From Nematostella vectensis (Eukaryota; Cnidaria; Anthozoa; Actiniaria; Edwardsiidae), in NCBI RefSeq assembly GCF_932526225.1, contig NC_064043.1:14506085-14570084 (forward strand): a DNA stretch of 64,000 nucleotides. Direction: 5' to 3'. The notes under the pieces were generated by a model that saw nothing but the letters and a program-made list of their open reading frames with translations, was not told where the DNA came from and did not search any database. Position numbers and translations under genes: made by a program. Shown here in pieces: positions 22,398 to 37,300 of the stretch (position 1 is its first letter; each line of letters starts with the position of its first letter).

Positions 22398-25300
22398 TTA
22401 TATAAAAGTCTTATAATTCTCACTGCTCACTATACTTCGTAAAGCATTTAGCCATTGCCTTTTGTCCGGCTCGCTGGATGCTTGCAGTGTGTGAGACTGC
22501 CCATTGTGTCGGTCAGTACTTGAGATTCTTAAGACGTTCCTTGCTGTAAGAAAAATTATAATGACTTAGGCATTGGGAGATACAAACAAGGAAAAAAATA
22601 ACTCTTATGGTTGTGTTATAAAATAGCACGGCAGTAAATCACTGAGGCTTTGTCAATCCATCCTGGAGGAGAGGATCCAGGAAAAAGTCAAACTGGGGTG
22701 ACCATTTTGTCAATGTTTGGGATAAGTTAAAATCCCTAAATTCTACCTCTGCATTGCCAAGTATTAATATTTTGGCAATTATGGTCAGGCGCATACACAG
22801 AAGGGGTGCACTTCCCTTGGTTGCCAAAAAGTGTGTCATTTCTTTGCAAATACTACAATTACTATCCCAAGGGGCATTAGACCGATAACTCCTTTAAACC
22901 TGGTTTCCATATAGTCGTAACAGTCTTTTGTTGACAGGCCGCAGAATTCTGAAGGAGTATCAACATTAACTGTCGATGGTGATAGGTAATGATTTTTTTG
23001 CAGAAAATGTAACAACCTTTACGACTTTATTATAACAAAGCTTTAACATGAAAACCGATAACTCCTTTATCGTGAAAATCAGAATCTTCTATACGTCATC
23101 TGGGGTATCAGACCAAGAGACCATGATGTAAGAGAACGAATCCCCCGTATTAGGGTATGTTCCAATGATGTCGTCCGCGAAAACTATTCTTAGAACAAGC
23201 AGTTATTTTTATATACGCCTCTGATTGGGTAGCGCTCACGTATCCTAGCAACAAGAGTCTTACGCGCGATCACATCTTGAGCCGATGTGAACCGGCAGAG
23301 GTTGTTAGGGTAATCTTTTTGACAGAATATACCTTCTATGTTTACGAACGCTGTGAAAATGATATTCCATAGAGTATGCTGGATCCAATCAACCGTTTCT
23401 CTGACATTAAAGACATTGAAATGCATAGAGTGCGTGATTTTAGGCGTCGGGATCAACTTTCCCAGTAAAAAGTTTTTACAGCTGATTTGCAAATTATAAA
23501 AACAAATGATCAATCATAAATCTGTGTTTGCAACACAATTCTCTTCCAATTTCCTTTTAAGACACGTATTTCACAAATAAAAGCTTTCAATCTTTATAAT
23601 GAAGTGAATCTTATTCCAGTGACAAGGGTTTCTTGAGTGACATGATTTCTGAACATTTGCGTGAAGAATTGAAGTTCATTCATCTAAAAAAATATCGTAA
23701 ATCAAAGAAAAAAGGCCTTCTTGTATTAAAATACATAACATAGATTCTGAGAATGCCTAGGTATTCTATCCCACCGAATTGCAGAGAAAAAAAGTATTTT
23801 TAGGAGTCAGCCCGACGCATCTTGAATGAACTCCAAATTCGCCGTCTGCTCGACGTTTTCCAGTTCAATTATTTAAATAACATTAAGAAAACAACATTAG
23901 ATAACTCAACAGATACCAGGACACCATCCTACGAGTAGCAATGTGATCATGAGTTATGAAGAGCAGCTAAAAGGATGAAAAACATGTAGCGAACGAAGTA
24001 AAGAAGTGCAGAAGGAAAAAAGTTTGTGAAAATGTACTAGCTTGCGAGGTGCCCATAACCAAATATGGCGCGACGAACCATATATGGATGCTATGATTGA
24101 CAAGCTCACGCAATCTAAAAATAGCTTTCAAAGACGACATCAGGGCCACGGGGATTCGTTTTCTTACATCGTGGTCTCTTAATCAGACTGATAACTCCTT
24201 TAGCATTCTTACAGGTTGCTAGTCTTGATATTGCTGTCTTGAATGACCCTCCGAGCCTGACGTCACCATCTGGCAAATCCTCAACAAAAAGATACTCTGC
24301 CAGCAATGGCTAAAACAATCGACAGAACCACACTGTTCAGAAAATAAAGGCTATATAATATTCATGGAGTTGTTCAATTGTCATGAGCATTATTGCCTTC
24401 AGAGGCTTGGTGTCACAGGATTTTAAAGAGGGATTATTTTGGCAGCTTTGCTATCCCAGTGATTAGTTTTACTGCAGTTTTCAAAATTCTACTCTGGCTT
24501 ACGTCATTCAAGATCCTTGAAGGGTTTTCATTGGCCAGTACTGATATCACGTACTCCAATCACGCCACCTTTCCGAAAGGCGAACTGGTACTAGATGCAG
24601 GCGACTTGCAATAAGATATCACATGACTTTTTAGATGGTAAAATAAACATTAATGTCTGCGGCTGTCACTCCAGAAAGTCACTCCAGAAACGGAGTGCTG
24701 AATAGGTCGATTTTTGTTGTTATTTTTCCCTAAAAAGCCGAAGCGCGCGCAAATTTGTGATTTTGTGAAAGTCGCGTGATTTCTTAAAGTACAAGTCGCC
24801 TGAATCACCGAAGCCAGAAAAGCGATTTAACGAGTGGAAATCAATGATGATTGCAGAATAAGTTAGTTGGATCTTCTGTTTTTCAAAGTTCTGCTTTCAC
24901 ATCAGGACTTTTGTGTGTTACCTCTGTAAACACTTGGTAACTTGACCTGCCACCCCTTGTTGCTGGCCGCGTGAGTAGGAAGACTTTCTCAAATAGAAAT
25001 GCATGTAGTTTCTGTGCAGAACAACATCATTTGTAAATAAATACTTGATCAGCAAACCATCACATTGCTTTACAGCGCTGTAACCAAAAGTATGGACAGT
25101 ATTCGCAGTAATGTTAGAATTCGCATACTTTCAAAGCCCTCCACCAATTACTGAAATAAGTAGAATCTTCAATTTTCGTGAATAAATGACGTGCAAGCGA
25201 ACGTGTACTGTGCATATTTCATTTGTAGGCCTCATATAAACGGCAACAACAATAACAGCAGTTAAATTTCAAAGGCAAACGTTGGATAAACAACAATCAT

Positions 25301-28300
25301 ATTTGTATCTAAGTTCGTGCGTGACACTAGCGAGACAGATTCATTCCAATGTAAGTTTCTGTCTGTCTTTCGTCTCGGGATCTGGGAAGAAAAATCTCAT
25401 GATTGAAATGAGAGCATTACAAAATTGAAAACGCTTGAAGAGCCTCCCGTTTGTTGCTTGATGTTTCGCATCTTCTTCGAGTAAAATCCTGGAACAGTGT
25501 CTCTGCATTAGATACTTGACGGTCATTGGTCTCAAAAGTATGCGAGTACATTAGAACTGTCAATACTTATGGTTCCAGTGCTGTAAGAAGTCTTACGAAT
25601 TGTTCGAGGGTGAGTTTAGCCAACATGATTTTGTCACAACTGCTACTGATTGCCGTAAATGCTACTAATTTAAGGATCAAGAAGGGGCAATGATAGCAAG
25701 GACGGCGTCCTTTATTCACCGAAACATTGCAGATATGGCATACTACTGTATGAATAATAAGTTATATCGAAGTATAAAAAAACAGTTCTTCCAATACTTT
25801 TTTCTTGATTGATACAAATTACATTAAAAAATGCAGTTTCCAAATGATACCCATAATCCCTGTTTTCTAACTATCTTGCAAAATTTCAAGAAAATAGAAT
25901 TGATGATGACATCTTAATAGTAATAGAAGTATCTCTTCTTGTACTTACAGTTCCGTGTTTATTTTTCAGTACTCCACTGCAAAGGAGTCTTTTTGATTTG
26001 AAAAGCTCTGGGCACATCTGATTGTCATAGAGGAAGACAATCCTGCTCAGAACACACTGGCACTAGAGCAAAAAGAGGAGTCAAAATACAGGCATCGCAG
26101 AAGAGATAAGAGAATAATTTTATTAATGAGGATAACTTTTCGCCTACTGATAATAGTACCTTTGCTTCGCCCGTCTTTTGATCAACGTCTTCGATGATTG
26201 TTTCTATGCATGCGATCTGTAGGCAAAGGCAAAAACGTTTAACTAAACGCCCAATGCTTAGGGAGCGGATTCCCTTGTCGTTCATGAACTTACTGCATCT
26301 TCCAATAGTTTGCGGTCTGGGTGATCTCTTGGAGTCTGCAAGAGATAAAATATCGATGTGACACCAACTGATTGCCATTAAAGAAACCAAAAAGGAACTG
26401 GGGACACTGGCCAATGGTACAAACAACAGTGAAAGTACAGGAATTACTAGGCCTAACTCCGTATTGTGACTGTAAACTGCTTGAGCAGTATCTAAGTATC
26501 TATACTGGCGGGTAAAGTCAGTGAAGGGCTTTATTCATAATTAACGCTGTACAAAAACAGCCTTTACATTACTTGTCATTTTTTAAACAATACATTTACA
26601 GGGTAATCTAAGGTGAGTTGTACTAGTTGTACTAGGTAGGTGGGAATCTAAGGTGAGTTGTACTAGTTGTACTAGGTAGGTGGGAATCTAAGGTGAGTTG
26701 TACTAGTTGTAATAGGTAGGTGGGAATCTAAGGTGAGTTGTACTAGTTCTACTAGGTAGGTGGTAATCTAAGGTGAGTTGTACTAGTTGTTTCCCTGCTA
26801 GCAGAGGCCTCTTTTCTCTGTATTTCGCTGGGCTGGCGTTCGCAAGCAAAAGAGACCTGTGAGTTGTACCTGTTGTACTAGGTAAGAATCTAAGGTGAGT
26901 CGTACTTGGTGGGAATCTAAGGTGAATTGTACCTGTTGTACTTGGTGGGAATCTAAGGTGAATTGTACCTGTTGTACTTGGTGGGAATCTAAGGTGAATT
27001 GTACTTACTAGTTTCATAATACTCTTGAGCATGAGAGGATACTTGACCAAGCGACTGCGCGGGGAATCTGCAGGATACATGAACCCATTGTAAACTCACA
27101 GGCAGCGGTATGTTGAGGAAGCATTCTTATGTACAACAGAAGGCCATATTTGATATCTGGTTGCACTACAATCGAATACTGCATGTGCAATTTCAACGTC
27201 CTTTTCTATGTAGCGATGATGTTGCTGTTGTTGTGGATGATATGGTGGTAAATTGATAATATAAATGTTGATGATTTTAACATGATCATGGTTGCAGTTG
27301 TAGTAATGGTAACGATGATGATAATGATGACAAAGATGATGGTAAAGGTGATGAAGATATGGTAATGTTGACGATGGTAGTGAAGATGGTGATAGTGACG
27401 ATGATGATGATGATGATCAAGATGGAAATATGATTATAATCGTGATGTTACATAATTATGAATTTGGGTATGAAATCTTCTTACCAAGAAAACTCCATAA
27501 ATCCAACTTGCGACTGAAAGGTGAGGCTTGACATCTCTGAAAGATCATTTAAACGATGGTAATCAGTTATCTTTAAGTATATGAGAAGTATGTCAAATCC
27601 CAGACGGGGGTGGCGTAAATTCTAAGTGGAGAGGAGAAAGATGTTAGGGAGAAGGCGGTAAAAGTAACTTGGCAAGACTTGGAGGAGGTGCGACAAAGCG
27701 GGTAAATTTTTATGGTAGTAAGGTAAATGGGGATGGAAGAGGCACTGAAGATTGGAGTGTAAAGTGGGGATCAAAGGGGGTTGCAGGGAGCGTAGAGTAC
27801 ACGGGAAAGAAGATGGCAAGGGGAGGCAGAGATGGAATTGGGAAGCTGAGAGTGTGGCAATGGAACAGCAAGGAAAGGATAATGAAAAAGATAAGGATAA
27901 TGCCTATGCTGTCATGTGCCCATGTTAAGGTGGTCAAAAAGGTCCTCGAGCTTGCCCCGTACCTGGAGGAAATCCTTGACGTTGTTATCGCTCTTCATCT
28001 TCTCATCTAACATGGCCTTGGCCTCGAACTGGTTTGCGCAGTACTTGACGTAACAACTCAATCTAGGGAACTGCACCACAACATGTAGGTAAGTAACTTA
28101 ACCCATTGACTCCTGGCTTTTTTTGGAGCTGAATTTACAAAAAAACAGACTGAAAACAGATACCTCCCCCCCTATTCTGAGTTTTATACAGCCCGTTAAA
28201 GTCAAACACAGCTGCACCTAGTCAGCGGTATCCAAGGTTTTCAACAGTGCTTTGCGGTCCCCACTTTTAATCCCTCATCGATGTGCTGAAGCCAGCACAA

Positions 28301-31300
28301 GTTGGTGGTTGCTTGTATTTTTCATCAAAAATACAGCTATGAGCATATTAGGAGAGTGTCTCAGGACATCATGAAGTCTTTTGGGGCATAATTGAGTGCT
28401 TTGCTTATGGATATTTGCAAGCAAAGGTGGATTCATGATGATTTTTTCTTGTTTGGCTTTGCCCGGATGAGAAAATAATTTTCTAATGAATCACCACAGC
28501 TCTCCTAAATGCTGTCTTTTCTGAAACCAAATTGATTCCAAAATTGTTTACACTGCTATTCTGGGTCTGTATGACCTGGAATTGATTTGTTTGGCTTCGG
28601 GGTGAAAAGACTTATAAAAAACCATCTGACTTTGGGGAGAGGAGTGTTGACTGGCCCTCCCCTCGTGAATTTTCCCCTGGATCTCCCAGAATGCTTTGCA
28701 ATACGTAAAGATATTTTCGTGGTTGTACAATCCTTCAAGGAATGGACATTGTGTTTTGAGGCCAAGGAAATGTACCTGGAGGATCAGAATAAAAGTATCT
28801 ATTTGTGTCTTGAGCTGTGTTTGCTGATCTCTCTCCCTTGTGTGGTATTTTGAGCGTTTTATTGAGAGGGGTGATTCTGCTTTTCTCTCCTTGTTCGATT
28901 TGAGATTTGTCAAAGAACCTGTGCTATTATTTGGCTTAAGAGTAGATACCAACACCTTGGTTGGATGCATATCTGCAAGACCATTTATCCCTTAGACTGA
29001 TGCCTGAGTATCTTCATCTTGTTGTGTTTATTTTGAATTTATGAATTTTTTGGGTTGTGGGTACTTCCCAAAGCCGGTACAGGCCGGTTGAGGGGTCAAT
29101 GTGTTAAAGCGGTAATCGCACCAGTTTACTTCCGGTCGATGACGTATCAATCATTGAGAACCAGGACTCCTTGAAGTCATGATTTTTAACGGAAAAATTC
29201 TACTACATTCTTTTTGTCTCCCCCGCAATGGCTCCACAATGGTGAAGCAAAATAAAGATTTTCAAGGTAAAATAAAAGGTTCGGATTCAGGTAGCAGTGC
29301 CATGTACTTTGACATCATTATAGCTATAGCTAACCAGGTTTCTCCAAACGGCCTTTTCAGAAAATAAAATGTTGCCAGCACTTACCCATTCTAACATGAT
29401 TTGTCCTATACTATCCGTCATACCATCTGCGGATGATCTAGCGGCTTTTAACTTGACAATAATGTCTGAAAAAATGTGCGAGACAACTTTCTGTTAGAAT
29501 ACAAAAGTCATGCAAATGCGAGGTGGAAAACCCGTCAGAATTTCTACTTCTGACTACAAAGGTTTGTTAACGAATGTCCCAATGGGGATTCTTTAACGAC
29601 TAAACGATATGGCATGGAACAGAAAAAAAAAGCGTCATATGGAAAGAAAACGATCAAACGTGATAATATTTCAATGTTGTGGAAAAGCGAAATGGGATAA
29701 TAAATGAAATTATTGTCATTTTGAGTATCGTTATAACAGATTCCACTATAATGTGGTGTACAGTCCGTTGATCCATCGCAAATGTTACTTACTGCCATCT
29801 ACTTACCACTGTGAATTTCCAATAAAGTCTCTATGTAGCCGAATATCGTCGTGAATTCGTATTCACTCATAAGCTTTAACTTGTACATGGGCTTATAATA
29901 CACCTGTAATGTCATAAAATAAGTCATGCTTTAAGGCTCCACAAGGGTGCGAGTGCAAATTAACATTGATTTTCCCACTCTTTCTTGAATAGAACAGAAC
30001 GCAAGTCGAAACTAGCCCAAGATAGATAGAGACCATTAGGTTTCTACTAAATTCGGATGCCATATACCTGCATTCCCTTTCCGTTGAGGTTTATTCTGCC
30101 ATTAGCTCTAAAACGTTTTTATATTGTGTTTAAGGTAGATGTTGTGTTTTAGTTTTGTGTTGCAATTTATCACATCTAATATATTTGGGGTGTTTTTCTT
30201 GTTGATGTTGTGTTGATTTGGAGTGGTTTACTGTTGCTACTGCTGCTATCGTCGTGCTGTTGAAGGTATTGCTTTTATTTGGCTTTAATCGTATAATTGA
30301 AGTTGTCGCTTCTGTTGTTGCTGTGTTGTTGTTGTTGTTGTTGTTGTTTTCATTATTTGGTTAATGTCGTGTTGTTCTCTTTGCTGCTGCTCGTTGTTGT
30401 TTTACATTAAAATGACAAAAATAAAAACTGTAACATAATGTGGGAATAACATGCAGCAATGTTGGGCTGTACACATCATATAGAGCATTTTCGGCACAAA
30501 AATGATGGTTTGGCAATATGGGTTTACACTGCTTGTACGAGGCTAGAATTCGTACCTCTTGCATCATGGTAAGATCTGAGACAACATCTTCTTCGCCTGA
30601 CGACAGCTCGTATATGGCCTAAATGGATCAACACAATCCGTTAAAAATAGGCTCGCAAGAAGCATACATGTGGCCACTGCAACAACAATAGGATAGATCA
30701 ATAGAAACAAAGCATTTTTAAGTAACCCTGGCTGCATGGACATCTGTTGAAAGGTTTTATAGAATGCAAGAAATTATCATATTGCTTTCAGTAAATATAC
30801 AATCATGGGACTCATGGGAAAAGGCCAGGAGAATGAATTTGCGTGACTCGTGCCTCATTGGTTAGAAGGCTAAATGGAAAAAGGTCTTCCGTGACTCGTG
30901 GATCATTGGTTAGAAGGCTTAATGGAATAAAGGCCTTGCGTGACTCGTGGCTCATTGGTTTGAAGGCTAAATGGAAGAAGGTCTTGCGTGACTCGCGGCT
31001 TACCGTAAATGACCTAAAAAACGCTCCCTATCTAAAGAACGCCTCTGATCTAGTGAACGCCCCCCTAAGCTTACACGTTTGTAACAAACGCCCCCCTCTA
31101 TTTAATTCCTGATCTCATTGCTTAGGATGTCAGCAATTTTCTTTCGTTTTGTCATCGCAGTGTAGCATCCAGGTATGGCCTAATTCTCGTTTTCGTTTAC
31201 CGCATACTTGCACTGTTAAATCGCTTGCTACGTAGGCTATAATTTTGTTCCTGGCTGAGACTAGAACCCCACTGCACTTGGACAATGGATTTGTTATATT

Positions 31301-34300
31301 TTCATAGTTTGTAAAGAACGCCCCTTTCTAATAAACGCCTCCTATCTAATGAACAGCCCCCTCGGACCATCGAAATTTAATAAACGCCCCGGGCGTTTAT
31401 TAGGTCATCTACGGTATTGGTTAGAAGGTTAAATGGAAAAAGGTCTTGCGTGACTGGAATAATGTGCGTTACCTCCTGCCTTCTTAGCTGCATCGGCGAG
31501 AGCGTCTGCACATGGCCCTTGGAGACTGTGTCGCTCCATAGCTGTAAACAGGAGACGTATGTAAGAAGCAATAAAGCGGTAATGATAGTGTGACCGTGTC
31601 ACTCCACAGCTGCGCAAGGGAGCGATATTACAAACAAAGATGGTCATGTGACCGTGTCAATCCATAGCTGTCAAAGGAGGCAATATCTGCAAACAAGGAC
31701 GGTTATGTGACCGTGACACACCAAAGCTCTCAACGGGGATAATATTAGCAAACGATGAAGTCACTTCTTAGCCGTCAAGGGAAGACCTATTAAAGCAGCA
31801 ATAAAGCGATAATAATCATGTGACTTAACAGTCATGTTACTTTTGCTATCAAGGGACGGAAATAATAAATGTAATCATTCATTCAATTGAATGAACTTGC
31901 ATGAAGTATTTCTGTGGTTTTTAATATTCTACGAAATCCCGCCGATGATTCACAAACAACTAAATTACTCAACACTAATATGATTTCCAATCATTCCACC
32001 TGTACATAACACCAAATTTTCGATCACATTAGTTTGAATGTCGGAGGCCAAAAAATGGTTAAGCAGTTGGAGATTGCTGAGGGAAATTGAAAATCGTAAC
32101 AATTTTACTACGCCTTTCCTGTATGAGTGTGAAAGCTGCTGCATCATAAGCACAATGTCCACGTTCACAGATATTACTGGGATACCTGTGGCGTGTTTTA
32201 TCGTGTCACCTTATTCGCACGCTTTTTGACTGGTGTAGGCACGATGCGATACTTTTTGGCAAAATCTTCATCTTTGGCTGAGCCAACCCGCAAACTAAAG
32301 GAGCGCTGCAAACAAAGAAAAAAAGGGATGAAGAAGTCCTGAAGAAGTTAATTAAAGCAAAATACGTAAAGAAGTAGAATAAAGCAGATACGGGAATAAG
32401 AAAAAAATAAATTATGGGAATGAAGAAATAAAATAAAAATAGGCATTAAAGAAGCATATATAATAGGTTAAGATATAAGCTGAAAAACTGTTGTCACCGA
32501 AAATAGAGTAAAGAGTAAAAAACGGAGAATTATTTCTTCTTCATTTTTGGTTTTAAAGTCGAGCAGATGGCCATCATGAAGGGAATAAACAAGATAAAAA
32601 TTTTGCAAAAGCTGGCTACAGTAGCAACATGATTATTTTTCTAGCGCGGGCATCCCTGGATGTACCTGCTAAAATGACTTAAGAGTCTATTTTCAATCAT
32701 TACGAATTTCTGCAAGCATGTCATTCTAGTGATTTCTTGAAAGCAAAAGGAATACATCAAGAGGATCCATCGAAAGTGTCGTGGTGGACGATGAGGCATG
32801 GCAGAGTGTGCATAACGACATGGTCTGATTGAAAACTGAACTGTCAGGAAGCACTAGAGCCTGAAGATTGCTAGTTTCAATGGAATGAAACTCTGATTCG
32901 CCGGTGCGCCGGGAACCCAATATGCTATTCTTATTTAGTCTCTGTTATCAACCATGGCATGAGGACACATCCATATCACGAAAAAGTGTTATATACATGA
33001 TCGTACTTTTCTTGTATATGGATATAACGGCAATACAGTAATAGTGTATTTATGTTTGCCATCACAATGGGGGCGGAAGTCGGAGAATGGCCAATATAGT
33101 GCCTCTTTTTTTTTGTTTTCTATACTAAAGACAAATGGCGAGGCAGAGATTGATGAAATTATAAAAACAAAGTCATTTTGAACAACCTTTCGACCCGATA
33201 TCGAACAATGTTTCGCCCTCTCCCCTAAAGCCAGGCCTATGTTTTCCACTAAAACAATCTTGACGGAAAGTGCTAATTCTGTTAAGGTGTTTACCTAATG
33301 CTCATTAACTTTTAGAAGTCAGATAACAACGCAATAATATCAAGCATACAAGATATGAGAAACTAATGAAGGAAAGACAATAATAGTCTCAGGTTCAACG
33401 CCAAACCAAAATGCCTACAAGCTTATTTCAAAACGCGAAAGAGGACATAGCGGAAGCTACGCTAAGGGAAAAACCAATCACTCCACGGGTACGAAATCTA
33501 GAGTGCGGGTTGACTGAAAGTTAATAAACTAAGAGCATTGTACAAAGCGAGCTGGAGCAGCTGATAAAGCGCAGAGGAAATAGCTCAAGGCAAGAATTTA
33601 GAGTCAAAGATCGCGTGACACTTCTAGTATGCGTTTACGTGAACACTTTAACTCACTTAGTGAATGATCACAAGTGAACTGGTTTACGAAAAGTTTGCGT
33701 CGAGAAAAACTTTTAAGCAAAAAGTATTTGATTTTGTTTTCATGAGTTAGAAAGTTGCTATTGTTGTAAACCACAAAGTAAAAGGATACGTTGATTATTT
33801 TAAAAAGAGCGCAGGATTCTTCAAGACGCTTGTTGTCTAGCGAACAACGAAATAATTTCCACTAATCCCCATAGAGTCAATTGAAGCTCATAGCGCGAGA
33901 TTTTATCGGTGTTGGATAACTTTGGGATAAATTCTAAATTGTTTATTACTTGCAGTCGTAAGCAAGTTCTGGTGGAATGCTGTCTGAAGCAACACGTTAG
34001 GGAGACTTAAACAGTTAGTGGCAATAACCGTAGCATACAAAGTCCGAGTAAAAAACAAATTTCAGAAGATGAATTATCAGGTATAGTGAAACTCGAGAAT
34101 TTAGATTATTTGCTATCAAAACAGTGTATAATATATGAAACGGTAGAAAAAAATACCACCGAACAGCGACACTTGTGCCTCTGCTTTCTATCTTGGTTTG
34201 ATTTACCGAAAAAATAACACATTCGGTGTGTGAGAATTACGCGAGATTGTTATAGCTATAAGTATAGTGCAATGGAAATGAGTACTGAATGAATGGATGT

Positions 34301-37300
34301 TGTAAACAAGGTCTAATTCCCCTACCTGCACGAGTCCACCAGCCTTGCGCCGCTGTGAAGGCGATTGTGGAACTGAAGTTTCCACCGAGCTGCTCATAAC
34401 ACTAGATTTAGTCCGCACGGCCTTCATAAACTTCTTACTGCTCGGCTCCTGATATTAAAACAAATATCAAACATCACACGAGCACCAACGAGCAGAAAAC
34501 AGCATAAAACTCCAAGTAAGGCGATAGGGAATTATAAAATGCCCATGAAACCTTTTCCAGCGAAGCTTTTAGAACTGGAGCCATCACTGAAGCTGGATCA
34601 AACAAATTAGCTTTTTTCGCGTGAAAAGTTCGTCTTCGTAAAATGGACCGGCTCATGATATTTCGTTTCTCCAGGGTCAAGAGCTTACGTTGATAAACGA
34701 TAAATAGCCCAGTCGCTGGACGTGAGAAAACCGTGATTTTATCTCAAGAGTTCGCCATCTCAACCGTAGTCCATGTCTTCTGCTATTTTCCATTAAAATC
34801 CATAACGATTTAAATTGTCAAAATCCCCCGTTTTGCGCTTTTCTACTTTTCGACGCGATTCCACACTTTTTCGTTGAACTGCTGTTTGGATTATGGGATG
34901 ATTAATAAATTCTTTTCGGTCGCGGACTAATTCTGGAGAAACACGACCTTTTGGAATGCAAATCAAGGGTGTTTAGCAGCCCCTCAAGGCCCATTGCTGT
35001 TTCGTCACACCACGATATCTCTCGATCAGTCAAATTTATGCTTGTTTGTAATATTGTCAATTAAACTGAAAAAAAAAACAGACTAACAACTCATTCAGAC
35101 GGTCACGTAACGTTACAGTTCAGAGGGCACGACGACTTTAAATAAAATCGCAGAAGATTTTAGTCAAAGAAAAAGAACAACGCGACGGAAGACAAGTTAT
35201 GCTCAGCGTGCGTTGACATCGGGTTACCTACTAACAGGACTAAAACTACTGATATTGTATCAGGCGAACTTTGGGGTTAGCCGCAAATCGTTAAGCTCGA
35301 ATTAAACGTCAAAACAACGGTTGTTTTTGTTAGCAACACTGGCGTCATTAGTCGCGCGACTTTCAATACAAGTTGTCGTGACATTTAAGAACAGTTCATC
35401 GAAGTTTAATTAGTCCAAACTTGCAGAATGCGAGAAGAGAAGAAAGGGGATAGAGACGAAAAGGGATGTATTAACCTCTTGCTACAAATTCATTGTTCGT
35501 GAGTAACTCCCTAGAAATACTAGACATACGCGTAAACAAGGGCGCAGTCATCGTTTTATCGATGTTTTTAAGGTCAGTATACTTAAAAGAGTCAAGAACA
35601 AGTTAAGACAACACGCGCTCGAGATGGTCACTCTATACGTAATAAAATAACGTCATAAAAAGTCTGCACTTGGAGTCTGTCCATCTATTGCCGCCTTGGC
35701 AAAGTGAGGTTAAGAGGCTCTTGGAAGATATTGAGGTCAGCATTGCGCGTAGGCGGTTAGACTCTTGAGATAAACGCATGAAAAGTTAAGTATATTAGTA
35801 TTTCGTCTAGAGTATTTTTGATAATTAAAAAAGCACAACAGCGGCAATTTCACATCTTGTTAACTATGTGCAAACTAAACTACTGCGCACAACACAAATG
35901 CGAATGAAAAAAAGCGCGAATAAAATCTCCTTTTGGTTGATTTGTTTGAAATAGCTTAAAAAATGTAAATAAGTAAGGGTTAATCCCACGGGACTATTAA
36001 AGAAATAGACATAAAATGATGGTTTCAGAAAAAGCGGTTCAAGAAAAATCGACGAAGTAGGATGTTGGGTGTTGGTCATGGTAAGAAGCTAGTTCAGTCC
36101 AAATATATGGAATTCTAAGATCCTCTTGCTTCATCATTTCGTGACGCTAGGTAAGTCCATATATAGGGAATTCTAAGATTCTCGTGTTTGATCATGTCGT
36201 GACGCTAGGTAAGTCCATATATAGGGAATTCTAAGATCCTGGTGTTTGATCATGGTGTGACGCTAGGTAAGTCCATATATAGGGAATTCTAAGATTCTCG
36301 TGTTTGATCATGTCGTGACGCTAGGTAAGTCCATATATAGGGAATTCTAAGATCCTGGTGTTTGATCATGGTGTGACGCGAGGTAAGTTCATATATAGGA
36401 AATTCTAAGATCTTCGTGTTTGATCATGGTGTGACGCTTGGTCAGTCAATATATAGGGAATTCTAAGATTCTCGTGTTTGATCATGTCGTGACGCTAGTT
36501 CAGTCCATATATAGGGAATTCTAAGATTCTGGTGTTTGATCATGGTGTGACGCTAGTTCAGTCCATATATAGGGAATTCTAAGAGCCTCGTGTTTGATCA
36601 TGGTGTGACGCTTGTTCAGTCACTAAATAGGGAATTCTAAGATCCTCGTGTTTGATCATGGTGTGACGCTAGGTAAGTCCATGTATAGGGAATTCTAAGA
36701 TCCTGGTGTTTGATCATGGTGTGACGCTAGTTCAGTCCATATATAGGGAATTCTAAGAGCCTCTTGCTTGATCTTGTCGTGAGGCTAGGTAGGTCCATAT
36801 ATAGCGAATTCTAAGATCCTCGTGTTTGATCATGGTGTGACGCTAGGTAAGTCCATATATAGCGAATTCTAAGATCCTCGTGTTTGATCATGGTGTGACG
36901 CTTGGTAAGTCCATATATAGCGAATTCTAAGATCCTCGTGTTTGATCATGGTGTGACGCTTGGTCAGTCCATATATAGGGAATTCTAAGATCCTCTTGCT
37001 TGATCATGTCGTGACGCTATGTAAGTTCATATACAGGGAATTCTTAGATTCTCGTGTTTGATCATGGTTTGACGCTAGTTCAGTCCATATATAGGGAATT
37101 CTAAGATCCTCGTGTTTGATCATGGTGTGACGCTAGGTAAGTCCATGTATAGGGAATTCTAAGATCCTGGTGTTTGATCATGGTGTGACGCTAGTTCAGT
37201 CCATATATAGGGAATTCTAAGAGCCTCGTGTTTGATCATGGTGTGACGCTAGGTAGGTCCATATATAGCGAATTCTAAGATCCTCGTGTTTGATCATGGT

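Noticed and set aside
25341-25535. Minus-strand ORF as a candidate RhoGEF exon
   Set aside because: It does not match the DH/PH family. The missing PH strand was instead found at 25011-24922 in the correct phase.
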